DNA from: Elizabethkingia sp. YR214
GTDB lineage: Bacteria > Bacteroidota > Bacteroidia > Flavobacteriales > Weeksellaceae
Length of the DNA stretch: 64,000 bases
Assembly (NCBI RefSeq): GCF_003058195.1
Contig: NZ_QBUH01000001.1
Location: 186,001-250,000, forward strand
Reading direction: 5' to 3'
The position numbers and the translations under genes are program-made. The notes beneath the pieces were generated by a model that saw nothing but the letters and a program-made list of their open reading frames with translations, did not search any database and was not told where the DNA came from. Positions 36,437 through 45,641 of the stretch are shown here, in pieces. Positions within the stretch are counted from its first letter, which is position 1. Every line of letters begins with the position of its first letter.

Positions 36437-39019
36437 ATGAAGATCAATTTTAGAAAGCCAATGCTTGCGGCTGTAATTACACTAACCACAGCAAGTGTTT
36501 ATTACGCACAGCAAACACAGGACTCCACAAAATCCAAATCGAAAGACATCGAGGAGGTTATTTTGAAAGGTGTAACCGACATTGCTAAGGACAGAAAAAC
36601 TCCGGTTGCAGTTTCTACTATCAAGGAAGCACAAATTATAGAAAGACTGGGAAATCAAGAGCTTGTTGAAATCCTGAACACAACACCATCAGTTTACGCA
36701 ACAAAAGGTAGCGGTGGTTTCGGTGACTCTGGTATCACCATGCGTGGATTTGAGAACAGAAACATTGCTGTGATGGTTAATGGTATGCCGGTTAATGATA
36801 TGGAAACAGGTGCTGTTTACATGTCTAACTGGACAGGTCTTTCTGATGTAACAAGCTCTATGCAGGTACAGAGAGGTCTTGGCTCTTCTAAATTAGCTAT
36901 TGCTTCTGTAGGAGGAACAATGAATTTCATCACACGTTCTGCCGATAAGAAGGAAGGTGGTGTTATCCGTTTAGGTGTTGGTAATAATGATTTCTTGAAA
37001 ACGTCATTTGCTTATAACACTGGGAAAACTCAAAACGGATGGTCTTCTTCATTCTTGCTAGCAAGACAATCAGGCTCTACATACATACAAAACACAGATT
37101 ACGAAGCATATACTTATTTCTTTGCATTAGGATATCAGCCAAGCAAGAAGCATAACTTACAGTTTATGATTACTTCTTCACCTCAGTGGCATGATCAAAG
37201 ATCTTTTGCACCGACTATTGCTAACTTTATCAAGTTCAATCCAGACCATGATGGAACTCCAGACAGAAGCTATAATTCAGACTGGGGATACCGTACAATG
37301 CCAAATGGAAGAAGAGTACCTATTGCCAATGCAATGAATTACTATGCAAAGCCGGTTCTTATGTTGAACTGGGATTGGACAATTAGTGACAAATCTACAT
37401 TGAGTACTGTAGCCTATATGTCCAACGGACGTGGTGGTGGTGCCAGAAATGCAGGTAACATAGGAGGAAAAACTATGAATGCTTTCTTCGACAATGAAGG
37501 TCATTATGACTACGATAAGATATTTGCTGCCAATGGTGCTGTAAATCCAGCTACAGCTAGTACATTAGTACGTACTTCCAGTGTTAACTCTCACAACTGG
37601 TATGGTATCCTAATGAACTTCCAACATAAGATTAACGACAACTGGAACTTCTCTGTAGGTACAGATAACAGATATTACTACGGCTACCACTTCCAGACAC
37701 TTTCTGATCTTTACGGAGCATCAGGGTATAAAGATAATACTAATAAGAATGCTCCTAACCGTTTAATAAACAATGTTTACGATTACAAGAAACTATCTTG
37801 GAATCCGTTTGGAGGCTCTTTGGCGCCAATGCAAGATAGAATTGCATTCAGTAACGACGGTGAGGTACTTTGGTACAGTGGATTTGGTCAATTAGAATAT
37901 TCTACTGAAAAGCTATCGGCTTTCATCCAAGGATCTGTTTCTAACCAAGCTTATCAAAGAATTGATGATTTTGTACTACCTGGATCTACACAACAAAATC
38001 AGATTGTTGACAGAAAAACCGGTTTCAAAAATGTATTTGGTTTTAACATCAAAGGGGGAGCAAACTATAACATCGACTATAACAATAACGTATTTGCAAA
38101 TATTGGCTATTACAGTAAGCAACCATTTATGGGTACTGTCTACCCAAGTAACCAGCAAGTAGTAAACCCTAACCTTACCAACGAGAAAATTTTCTCTGCA
38201 GAAATTGGTTATGGTTTCAGATCTGCAAATTTCAATGCAAAGGTTAACTTATACAGAACTCAGTGGAAAGACAGATTCTACAGAAGAGGAAATGTAATAT
38301 TCCAGCTAGATCCTGCAGATCCTAGTAAAACAGCAACTGGATATTCTGAAATTAGTGGTATTACTCAATTACACCAAGGGGTAGAATTTGAAGGTAACTA
38401 CAAGGTAAACAAGTATTTGGAGTTTCAGGGAATGTTCTCTTGGGGTGATTATCAATACAAAGGAAATGCTACTGGAGCTAACTACTTAGATGACAATACA
38501 CCACTTGCAACCAATGGTAACAACTCCTCTACTTTATATTTGGATAAAGTAAAAGTAGGAGGTAGCAACAACAACAGTATTCCACAAATGACAGCTTCAT
38601 TAGGAGCAACTATTATACCTATAAAGGATTTAAGAATCTATGGAGACTGGCAGTATGTAGGGAAAATTTATTCCGCAATGAATATTAACGATTTCCTTTC
38701 GCCAGGAAAATCAGCATTACAGTTACCTAACTTTAATCTTGTGAATGTAGGTGCATCTTACAAAATCAGATTAAATGACAAGCAGTTCTTCACTCTTGGG
38801 GTAAATGTAAACAACCTGTTTGATACAACCTATATTCAGGATGGGGCAACCAATATACAAAAGACAGATGCTCCAGCAAAACTTGCTGACGGAAGTAACA
38901 ATACAAAGAAATTAACTTATGAACAATTAGGTTATATGTATAAAGGTATTGCTACTGATAATAGAGTTTACTTCGGTTTCGGAAGAACTTGGGCAACAAG
39001 CTTATCTTTCAACTTCTAA
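36437..39019 (+). CDS. TonB-dependent receptor (second of three tandem paralogues)
   Basis: An 860-residue receptor closely related to its upstream neighbour: the signal peptide MKINFRKPMLAAVITLTTASVYYAQ and the plug start (DIEEVILKGVTDIAKDRKTPVAVSTIKEAQIIERLGNQEL) are nearly the same. The plug continues with FGDSGITMRGFENRNIAVMVNGMPVNDMETG and SSKLAIASVGGTMNFITR. The barrel ends in WATSLSFNF. The surface-loop regions differ most from the first copy, suggesting change of ligand specificity after duplication. It has its own leader and a hairpin terminator, so it is probably transcribed separately. Confidence 0.95.
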   Translation: MKINFRKPMLAAVITLTTASVYYAQQTQDSTKSKSKDIEEVILKGVTDIAKDRKTPVAVSTIKEAQIIERLGNQELVEILNTTPSVYATKGSGGFGDSGITMRGFENRNIAVMVNGMPVNDMETGAVYMSNWTGLSDVTSSMQVQRGLGSSKLAIASVGGTMNFITRSADKKEGGVIRLGVGNNDFLKTSFAYNTGKTQNGWSSSFLLARQSGSTYIQNTDYEAYTYFFALGYQPSKKHNLQFMITSSPQWHDQRSFAPTIANFIKFNPDHDGTPDRSYNSDWGYRTMPNGRRVPIANAMNYYAKPVLMLNWDWTISDKSTLSTVAYMSNGRGGGARNAGNIGGKTMNAFFDNEGHYDYDKIFAANGAVNPATASTLVRTSSVNSHNWYGILMNFQHKINDNWNFSVGTDNRYYYGYHFQTLSDLYGASGYKDNTNKNAPNRLINNVYDYKKLSWNPFGGSLAPMQDRIAFSNDGEVLWYSGFGQLEYSTEKLSAFIQGSVSNQAYQRIDDFVLPGSTQQNQIVDRKTGFKNVFGFNIKGGANYNIDYNNNVFANIGYYSKQPFMGTVYPSNQQVVNPNLTNEKIFSAEIGYGFRSANFNAKVNLYRTQWKDRFYRRGNVIFQLDPADPSKTATGYSEISGITQLHQGVEFEGNYKVNKYLEFQGMFSWGDYQYKGNATGANYLDDNTPLATNGNNSSTLYLDKVKVGGSNNNSIPQMTASLGATIIPIKDLRIYGDWQYVGKIYSAMNINDFLSPGKSALQLPNFNLVNVGASYKIRLNDKQFFTLGVNVNNLFDTTYIQDGATNIQKTDAPAKLADGSNNTKKLTYEQLGYMYKGIATDNRVYFGFGRTWATSLSFNF

Positions 39020-39050
39020 TAAATAAAAACAACATTAGAATATAAAAATA

Positions 39051-39072
39051 AAACCTGCTAAATAGCGGGTTT
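39051..39072 (+). terminator. Terminator after the second tandem receptor
   Basis: A 9-bp stem (AAACCTGCT / AGCGGGTTT, one T-G pair) with a 4-nt loop and a T-rich tail, about 30 bp after the stop. Confidence 0.75.
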
Positions 39073-39097
39073 TATTTTTGCTTTTTTCATAAAAAAA

Positions 39098-39123
39098 TTA
39101 ACATCATGTTAAAGAATGTTAAA
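39098..39123 (+). promoter_or_regulatory. Composite TTAACA / GTTAAA motif, copy 3
   Basis: TTAACA (39098-39103), 3 nt, TGTTAAA (39107-39113), 3 nt, TGTTAAA (39117-39123), again with 10-bp spacing. CATATTTGC, close to a -7 element, lies at 39135-39143. Outside this motif the leader differs from the other two, so its conservation here is informative. Confidence 0.6.
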
Positions 39124-39169
39124 GAATAAATACTCATATTTGCAGCGTTAAAAATCAACACTGTTATTT

Positions 39170-41779
39170 ATGAACTTTAATTTCAAAAAGCCATTAATTA
39201 CGGCTCTTGTATTATCCACAGCCAGTGTGTATTACGCACAGAAAACTAAGGATTCTCTAGAAAAATCCAAGTCTATTGACGAGGTAGTTTTAGTAGGAAG
39301 AAACCTTACACAGGTTGCTAAAGAAAGAAAAACACCTGTTGCAGTTTCCACAATTAAAGCAACGGAAATTCAGGAAAAATTAGGAAACAGAGAGTTTCCT
39401 GAAATTATGAAGTCAACGCCATCTGTTTATGTAACCAAAGTAGGTGGTGGATTCGGCGACAGCAGAATTAACATGAGAGGTTTTGATGCTACCAACATTG
39501 CGGTAATCATCAACGGACAACCTGTAAATGATATGCAGAGTGGTGCTGTATACTGGTCCAACTGGACTGGTTTAGCAGATATTGCCAGCTCTATCCAAAT
39601 TCAGAGAGGTCTTGGGGCATCTAAATTTGTTGTTCCTTCTGTAGGAGGAACCATTAATATTGTAACCAAAGCTACAGATTCAGAACAAAAAGCAATGATA
39701 AAGGCTGAGGCAGGTAATGATAACTATTCAAGATTATCAGCCATGTATTCTTCAGGCTTAAAAAATAAATGGGGAACGACTGTATTACTTTCTCGCTGGC
39801 AAGGTGACGGTTATATTAACGGAACAAAAGGAGAAGGTTATTCATGGTTTTTCTCTGTAGGTTACAAACCAAATGAAAAACACGCTTTCAACATTATTGC
39901 AACAGGAGCACCGCAAGTACACGATACCAGAAGATCTTCTGCAACAGGAGCCAATGTAGCAACATTACGTCAATTAGACACATACGGAAGAAGATACAAT
40001 CCACAAACAGGAATACTAAACGGATCTCAATTCAATTTAGCACCTAATTTCTATCACAAACCAATTGCTTCAATTAACTGGGACTGGACTATTAATGATG
40101 CTTTAAAACTTTCAACAGTAGTTTATGCTTCTTGGGGCCGCGGTGGTGGTGGTACCGGATTGAACGGTAATATCAAGAATGCCAATAACCAAACCATGAA
40201 TTTCATGAACTATGGCCCGGGCGGCGATGGTACAATCAACTGGGATATGATTTATCGCTACAACAGAGGAGGTATGGTAACTGATTACAACGGAAATACA
40301 TTCCAAAAAGGAACCTTCACTGCACAACCAGGACAACCAACCGATTATAACGGAAGATATGTAGCAACGTTGAACGGTACAAGTGGTATTGTAAGAAAAC
40401 AAAGTATCAATGCACACGATTGGTATGGTGCTATTGCAGACCTTAACTATAAGAAAAACAACTGGACATTCAACGGAGGTATAGATCTTAAAACTTACAA
40501 AGGAGCTCTTTATGATATCGTTACAGATATGTTAGGTTCTGATGCATTCTTCGTAAAAAGTACAGTTAATTCACCTAATGGCTATTTTGTCAATAAAATA
40601 GTAAAACCGGAAGCAATCACAAACCTAAACAATGTTCAAAAGGTATCCATATACAACGAAGGGTTGGTAAAATGGGCTGGAGCATATGGAATGGTTGAGT
40701 ATTCTGATGAAAAACTAAGTGCATCACTTCAAGGTTCCGTTTCGAAGCAATACTATAAGCGAAGAGATTATATGTTATACACTCCGGAAAGCCAGGAAAC
40801 GAAATGGTATAACAAAACTGGTTATATTGTAAAAGGAGGTGCAAACTATAATATAGATGAGCATCACAATGTATTCTTCAATACAGGTGTTATTTCCAGA
40901 CAACCGTTATTTAGTGCTTTATTCCCGACTAACCAGAACGTCTATAAAGATGTAAAAAACGAGAGAATTTTCTCAATAGAACTAGGTTACGGATTCAAAT
41001 CTCGTTATGTAGATGTTAACATTAATGCCTACAGAACACAATGGGATGACAGATTTATTACAAGAACATTCAATGCTACTGCCGGAGATGTTGCAAACTT
41101 CTCTCAGTTACAGTTAGGAAACTCTTATTTCTACAATGCTTTGAACGTAGGACAGCTTCACCAGGGAGTTGAATTAGAGGCTAAAGCAAGACCTTTTTCT
41201 AATCTTAGACTTAGAGGTATGCTTTCCGTTGGTAACTGGAAGTATAAAGGAAATGCAAACTTCAACATCATAGATGTCCTAAGCAACCAGGAAGTTCCGG
41301 GAGCAACAGGAACAATAAACATTAAAGATCTAAAAGTAGGCGATGCTGCACAAACAACAGCAAGTATCGGAGCTGACTACAACATTACCAAGGCATTTAG
41401 TATTGATGCAAACTGGGAATATTATGACAAATTATATGCTCAGTTTAATCCGATTAACTTCCTTACAGCAGCTGCAAGAGACAAAGGTGTTGTAAAATTA
41501 CCAAGCTATAACCTATTCGATGTAGGTGCTGCTTATAAGTTTACTATCGATCAGAAAAGATCTTTAACTTTAAGAGTTAATGTATACAACTTATTCAATA
41601 AGTATTATATCTCCGAGCTAAGCTCTAATATCTACACAACTGATAAAATTGCAAATGGTCCGGATGCTGGTAAAACATATCAGGAAGCAGGAAGAGTATA
41701 TCAAGGTGTTGCAGATGGTAATACAGGATTCTTAGGTTTCGGAAGAACCTGGTCTGCCGCAGCAACTTTCAGATTCTAA
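39170..41779 (+). CDS. TonB-dependent receptor (third of three tandem paralogues)
   Basis: An 869-residue receptor, more distant than the first two are from each other. The signal peptide is MNFNFKKPLITALVLSTASVYYAQ, followed by the TonB-box-like SIDEVVLVGRN. The plug has FPEIMKSTPSVYVTKVGGGFGDSRINMRGFDATNIAVIINGQPVNDMQSG and LGASKFVVPSVGGTINIVTK. The barrel ends in WSAAATFRF. It has no SusD partner. The conserved motif upstream suggests joint control with the other two. A strong terminator follows. Ligand unknown. Confidence 0.95.
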   Translation: MNFNFKKPLITALVLSTASVYYAQKTKDSLEKSKSIDEVVLVGRNLTQVAKERKTPVAVSTIKATEIQEKLGNREFPEIMKSTPSVYVTKVGGGFGDSRINMRGFDATNIAVIINGQPVNDMQSGAVYWSNWTGLADIASSIQIQRGLGASKFVVPSVGGTINIVTKATDSEQKAMIKAEAGNDNYSRLSAMYSSGLKNKWGTTVLLSRWQGDGYINGTKGEGYSWFFSVGYKPNEKHAFNIIATGAPQVHDTRRSSATGANVATLRQLDTYGRRYNPQTGILNGSQFNLAPNFYHKPIASINWDWTINDALKLSTVVYASWGRGGGGTGLNGNIKNANNQTMNFMNYGPGGDGTINWDMIYRYNRGGMVTDYNGNTFQKGTFTAQPGQPTDYNGRYVATLNGTSGIVRKQSINAHDWYGAIADLNYKKNNWTFNGGIDLKTYKGALYDIVTDMLGSDAFFVKSTVNSPNGYFVNKIVKPEAITNLNNVQKVSIYNEGLVKWAGAYGMVEYSDEKLSASLQGSVSKQYYKRRDYMLYTPESQETKWYNKTGYIVKGGANYNIDEHHNVFFNTGVISRQPLFSALFPTNQNVYKDVKNERIFSIELGYGFKSRYVDVNINAYRTQWDDRFITRTFNATAGDVANFSQLQLGNSYFYNALNVGQLHQGVELEAKARPFSNLRLRGMLSVGNWKYKGNANFNIIDVLSNQEVPGATGTINIKDLKVGDAAQTTASIGADYNITKAFSIDANWEYYDKLYAQFNPINFLTAAARDKGVVKLPSYNLFDVGAAYKFTIDQKRSLTLRVNVYNLFNKYYISELSSNIYTTDKIANGPDAGKTYQEAGRVYQGVADGNTGFLGFGRTWSAAATFRF

Positions 41780-41813
41780 CATTGGTTAAAAATCATCTGA
41801 ATGATAATCAATT

Positions 41814-41837
41814 AAACCCGCCAATCTCGGCGGGTTT
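41814..41837 (+). terminator. Terminator after the third tandem receptor
   Basis: A perfect 9-bp stem (AAACCCGCC / GGCGGGTTT) with a 6-nt loop, 34 bp after the stop. The next gene's -7 element begins 3 bp after it. Confidence 0.85.
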
Positions 41838-41840
41838 TGT

Positions 41841-41848
41841 TATATTTG
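41841..41848 (+). promoter_or_regulatory. Promoter -7 element (TATATTTG) before the four-helix membrane protein
   Basis: An exact TAnnTTTG match lies 20 bp before the ATG at 41869, immediately after the preceding terminator. A -33 element would have to lie inside that hairpin. Confidence 0.45.
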
Positions 41849-41868
41849 TTCACATTTAAATTTAGATT

Positions 41869-42309
41869 ATGCACAATATTTTTTTACAAGCGCACAGAGG
41901 CTTCGCTTATCTGGAGCTACTATTAGTCGCTCTTTTTATCATTGCATTGCTTACAGTGATACTTGGATATTCCGGTAAAGTTTCCAAATTACTAAGAAAA
42001 TCAACTCTATTCGTAATGATCTTCTTCCACATCCAGTTTCTTATCGGTATTATTATGCTTGTAGGAACCTCCGGCTTTATGGATACAATCAAAGCGATGG
42101 GTATGGGCGGACTTATGAAAAATTCAGCTCTAAGATTCACCTATATAGAGCATCCTTTCTCTATGCTTATTGCTGCTGTACTGATGACTATTCTGAATAA
42201 GAAGCTTAAAACAAACGATACAATTTCTATGGGAATGGTCGTATTAGCAGTTCTTGCAATTGCACTTTTTGCTTTTGCTTTGCCGTGGGCAAAATTAATG
42301 GGAGCTTAA
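41869..42309 (+). CDS. Four-helix integral membrane protein of unknown function
   Basis: A 146-residue membrane protein with four hydrophobic segments (around residues 14-36, 46-66, 98-112 and 122-142). Histidines lie at the membrane ends: the N-terminal QAHRGFAYLEL, IFFHIQFLIG, and YIEHPFSMLIAAVL. Their placement recalls small haem-binding cytochrome b-like proteins, but I cannot confirm haem binding from sequence alone. It stands between the receptor cluster and asd with its own promoter element. A weak hairpin (42337-42355) follows. Confidence 0.8.
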   Translation: MHNIFLQAHRGFAYLELLLVALFIIALLTVILGYSGKVSKLLRKSTLFVMIFFHIQFLIGIIMLVGTSGFMDTIKAMGMGGLMKNSALRFTYIEHPFSMLIAAVLMTILNKKLKTNDTISMGMVVLAVLAIALFAFALPWAKLMGA

Positions 42310-42336
42310 TTATAACTTATCAGCAGTAAAGAAAGC

Positions 42337-42355
42337 CGATAGCTAAAAACTATCG
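42337..42355 (+). terminator. Weak hairpin after the membrane protein gene
   Basis: A 6-bp stem (CGATAG / CTATCG) with a 7-nt loop, 28 bp after the stop and without a clear T-run. Possible weak terminator. Confidence 0.3.
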
Positions 42356-42396
42356 CCTATTTACGGTTATATATTAAGTATTAAGCTTTTATTTCT

Positions 42397-42404
42397 TAAT
42401 TTTG
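42397..42404 (+). promoter_or_regulatory. Promoter -7 element (TAATTTTG) before asd
   Basis: An exact TAnnTTTG match lies 32 bp before the asd ATG at 42437; no clear -33 element. Confidence 0.45.
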
Positions 42405-42436
42405 ACAATTATTTAACCAATATATCATACATTAAA

Positions 42437-43426
42437 ATGAAAATCGCTGTTGTTGGCGCAACCGGGATGGTTGGCCAGGTTATGCTGAAAGTTTTGGAAG
42501 AGAGAAACCTTCCGATAACTGAATTGATTCCTGTAGCATCTGAAAGATCTGTAGGAAAGAAAATTACTTTCAAAGGTCAGGAATATGCTATTGTAAGCAT
42601 GCAAGAAGCTATTGACCGAAAACCTGAGATCGCTCTGTTTTCTGCGGGGGGAGAAACATCCAAACAGTTTGCACCTAAGTTTGCTGAGGCAGGCACAACA
42701 GTAATTGACAATTCTTCAGCATGGAGAATGGAGGTTGATAAAAAATTAGTTGTTCCGGAAATCAATGCTAATGTATTGACGAAAGAAGACAAAATTATCG
42801 CTAATCCTAACTGTTCGACAATTCAGTTAGTAATGGTATTAGCCCCTCTGAATAAAAAATACGATATCAGAAGAGTTATTGTATCTACTTACCAATCTGT
42901 AACCGGAACTGGTAAAGATGCTGTAGACCAATTAAACGCCGAAATTAAAGGTGAAACTCCACAAATGGTTTACCCTTATCAGATTTTCAAAAATGCTTTA
43001 CCTCATTGTGATGTATTCGCAGATGATGATTACACAAAGGAGGAAATCAAATTAATGAAAGAGCCTAAGAAAATTATGGGTGACGATACTTTCAGCCTAA
43101 CAGCTACTGCAGTAAGAGTACCTGTACAAGGAGGACACTCTGAAAGTGTAAATATCGAGTTCGAAAATGAATTCGACCTTCAGGAAGTTCGTCAGATCCT
43201 TTCAGAAACTCCGGGAGTTGTTGTATTAGACGATGTACAAAACAAAGTTTACCCAATGCCATTAGAAGCTGAAGGAAAAGATGAAGTTTTTGTAGGAAGA
43301 ATCAGAAGAGACCTTTCTCAGCCGAAAACGCTAAATCTGTGGATTGTTGCGGACAATCTCAGAAAAGGCGCAGCTACCAACGCTGTACAAATAGCAGAGT
43401 ATCTGGTGGCAAACGAACTAGTATAA
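42437..43426 (+). CDS. asd: Aspartate-semialdehyde dehydrogenase
   Basis: A 329-residue NADPH enzyme that reduces aspartyl phosphate to aspartate semialdehyde, the branch point to lysine/diaminopimelate, threonine and methionine. The N-terminal VGATGMVGQVMLKVL binds NADP. The catalytic cysteine C126 lies in IANPNCSTIQLVMVL. The substrate-binding STYQSVTGTGKDAVDQL and the C-terminal VRVPVQGGHSESVNIEFE are conserved. It is monocistronic between a -7 element and a strong terminator. Confidence 0.97.
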   Translation: MKIAVVGATGMVGQVMLKVLEERNLPITELIPVASERSVGKKITFKGQEYAIVSMQEAIDRKPEIALFSAGGETSKQFAPKFAEAGTTVIDNSSAWRMEVDKKLVVPEINANVLTKEDKIIANPNCSTIQLVMVLAPLNKKYDIRRVIVSTYQSVTGTGKDAVDQLNAEIKGETPQMVYPYQIFKNALPHCDVFADDDYTKEEIKLMKEPKKIMGDDTFSLTATAVRVPVQGGHSESVNIEFENEFDLQEVRQILSETPGVVVLDDVQNKVYPMPLEAEGKDEVFVGRIRRDLSQPKTLNLWIVADNLRKGAATNAVQIAEYLVANELV

Positions 43427-43436
43427 AATAAAAACC

Positions 43437-43459
43437 AAGGCATCTTTAGAAGATGCCTT
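43437..43459 (+). terminator. Rho-independent terminator after asd
   Basis: A perfect 10-bp stem (AAGGCATCTT / AAGATGCCTT) with a 3-nt loop and a T-run, 10 bp after the stop. Confidence 0.88.
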
Positions 43460-43498
43460 ATTTTTGTAATATATTTTTTACCATAATATATCAAATTG

Positions 43499-44497
43499 AT
43501 GAAAGAGGAGACAGTCAATAAAGATATTAGTAAGCTTGCTTTTCAGCGAGCTATTGCTTTTGCCGGAATAATATTATTTATAGGCAAGTTGGTTGCCTGG
43601 CAACTAACAAAATCAGATGCTGTATTTTCCGATGCCATGGAAAGTATAGTTAACATTGTGAGCGCATTTTTAGGCCTGTACTCATTATATTTAGCCGCAA
43701 AACCGAAAGATAAGGAACACCCTTACGGTCATGGGAAAGTAGAATTTATAACCTCTGGTGTGGAAGGGCTTCTCATCATTATTGCAGGTATACTAATTAT
43801 CGTTCAGTCCAGTAATAGCTTAATTAAGGGAAATCACGTAAAAGATCTTGATTGGGGAATCTTCATAGTACTTATAACCGGGCTTATTAATTATGGACTT
43901 GGCTGGTATTCCCTGATAAAAGGAAAGAGAGAAAATTCTCTGGTACTTATTGCTTCCGGAAAACATTTACAATCCGATACTATTACTACTCTGGGAGTTG
44001 TAATAAGCTTGGTCATTGTACACTTTACACATTGGTATTGGATAGATAGTGTCGTAGCACTAATATTTGGGTCTTATATTATTTTTATTGGTTATCAGAT
44101 TGTCCGTAAAGCGCTAAGCGGAATAATGGATGAAACTGATGATAAGCTTTTAAAAGAAATCACTGCAATATTACTGGCCAACAGACAGCCTCAGTGGATA
44201 GATATTCATAATATGAAAATTCAGCAATACGGGGCCAATCTTCATATTGATGCTCATATTACGCTGCCGTGGTACTACAGCCTAAGAGATGCTCATAACG
44301 AAATGGAAAAGGTACTGATCTTACTTGCTAAAAACCTGGATAGACAAATAGAATTCAATTTCCATATGGACGATTGTAAGCCTATCTCCTGCTCTGTATG
44401 TCAGCTTAGTAATTGTCCGGTTCGTGAATTTCCGTTTGAGAAAAAAATCGAATGGACTATTAAAAACATCAGCCAGGTACAAAAACACACCGTCTAA
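43499..44497 (+). CDS. Cation diffusion facilitator family transporter
   Basis: A 332-residue CDF exporter of divalent metals. About six membrane helices are visible. The metal-site motifs are SDAMESIVN (D45) in helix II and GKHLQSDTITT (H...D) in helix V. KDKEHPYGHGKVEFI is the conserved II-III loop. The cytoplasmic C-terminal domain (about 210-290) contains NMKIQQYGANLHIDAHI. Its tail carries a cysteine cluster (CKPISCSVCQLSNCPV) that could bind metal. I start at the ATG at 43499, since the TTG one codon earlier adds nothing. Substrate (Zn, Fe or Mn) not assigned. Confidence 0.93.
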   Translation: MKEETVNKDISKLAFQRAIAFAGIILFIGKLVAWQLTKSDAVFSDAMESIVNIVSAFLGLYSLYLAAKPKDKEHPYGHGKVEFITSGVEGLLIIIAGILIIVQSSNSLIKGNHVKDLDWGIFIVLITGLINYGLGWYSLIKGKRENSLVLIASGKHLQSDTITTLGVVISLVIVHFTHWYWIDSVVALIFGSYIIFIGYQIVRKALSGIMDETDDKLLKEITAILLANRQPQWIDIHNMKIQQYGANLHIDAHITLPWYYSLRDAHNEMEKVLILLAKNLDRQIEFNFHMDDCKPISCSVCQLSNCPVREFPFEKKIEWTIKNISQVQKHTV

Positions 44498-44569
44498 AAC
44501 AATAGCAGCTATTAATTACGGACAACAAAAAGCTTTTAAAACATTATTTAATACATCTATATCGCTCTG

Positions 44570-44603
44570 TTTCCGCTTCTATAAATATCATTTAGTATAT
44601 TTG
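44570..44603 (+). promoter_or_regulatory. Promoter of the amino-sugar kinase operon
   Basis: An exact -7 element TATATTTG (44596-44603) lies 15 bp before the ATG at 44619. A TTT at 44570-44572 sits 23 nt upstream as a possible weak -33 element. Confidence 0.45.
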
Positions 44604-44618
44604 TAAGGAGATCAGACT

Positions 44619-45641
44619 ATGCGAGAAGAACTATTTCAGAAATTTTTAGAAGATTATTTTGGACATTCCGACTTTACAATAACCCCTCTGCAACAGAGTG
44701 GCTCTGCCCGCCAGAATCTAGTTGTTGAAACATCTGATAAAAAATATATCCTTACTTTCAACGAAAAAATTGATGAAAATGAGAGTTTCTTCTATCTGAC
44801 AAATACATTTCGCAATTTAGAGCTTCTCGTACCAAAAATTTATGCAATCAATGCTGAGAGAAATATTTACCTTCAACAATATGTTGGTTCCAATACTTTA
44901 TCCGAAGTTATCACAAAAGAAGGACACAGCGAAAGGGTAAAGAATTTAGTTGGTAAGACAATTAAAGCATTAAGCAATTTTCAACAGAAAACATCAGGAA
45001 ATATAGACTTCTCACATGCTTACGAATACGAGGCATATGATAGTTTTCCAATAACCCACGATCTTTATTACTTCAAAAACTTTCTGGTTGACGTACTAGA
45101 AATCGACTACCATAAAGGAAAAATATTACAGGAGTTCAAACATATTTCTGACAAAGTTCAGTCACTTCAGCCACTCTCCGTTATGATGCGGGATTTTCAG
45201 GCCAGAAATATTATGGTCGATGATTGGGATGAAATTTATTTTATCGATTACCAGGCAGCAATGCTTGGACCCGCTACTTATGATCTTGTTTCATTTCTTT
45301 TTCAGGCCAAAGCTAATTTTTCCACAGAATGGAAAAATGAGTTTCTTACCGAATATCTAGCGTTGAACAAAAAATCCTTTTCTGAAGATTCTTTCAAAGT
45401 AGCCGTAAACTACTGCAAACTTATGCGTTTCCTTCAGGTATTGGGAGCATATGGCTTCCGTGGCCTTATTCAGCGAAAAAAACACTTTATAGAAAGTCTT
45501 AATCAGGGCATAAAGAACATTAGTGAACTGAAAGAGCAGTGGAGAGAAATCAATGATTATCCCGAGCTCTCAAAAGTAATAGCAGAACTACAATCAGTCA
45601 ATACACAACAAAAAGTAAATCAACTTATCAATGGACAATAA
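44619..45641 (+). CDS. Aminoglycoside-phosphotransferase-fold sugar kinase, AmgK-like
   Basis: A 340-residue kinase of the APH/choline kinase fold. The catalytic loop reads MMRDFQARNIMVDDW (catalytic D192), and the metal-binding DFG-equivalent is FIDYQAAMLGPATYDLVSFL (D210). The genes directly downstream encode a RapZ C-terminal domain and a MurU-like nucleotidyltransferase. This neighbourhood matches Pseudomonas AmgK-MurU, in which AmgK phosphorylates N-acetylmuramate (and N-acetylglucosamine) at the anomeric position. I infer the same role in peptidoglycan sugar salvage. Its stop overlaps the next start by 11 bp, indicating an operon. Another sugar substrate remains possible. Confidence 0.85.
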   Translation: MREELFQKFLEDYFGHSDFTITPLQQSGSARQNLVVETSDKKYILTFNEKIDENESFFYLTNTFRNLELLVPKIYAINAERNIYLQQYVGSNTLSEVITKEGHSERVKNLVGKTIKALSNFQQKTSGNIDFSHAYEYEAYDSFPITHDLYYFKNFLVDVLEIDYHKGKILQEFKHISDKVQSLQPLSVMMRDFQARNIMVDDWDEIYFIDYQAAMLGPATYDLVSFLFQAKANFSTEWKNEFLTEYLALNKKSFSEDSFKVAVNYCKLMRFLQVLGAYGFRGLIQRKKHFIESLNQGIKNISELKEQWREINDYPELSKVIAELQSVNTQQKVNQLINGQ

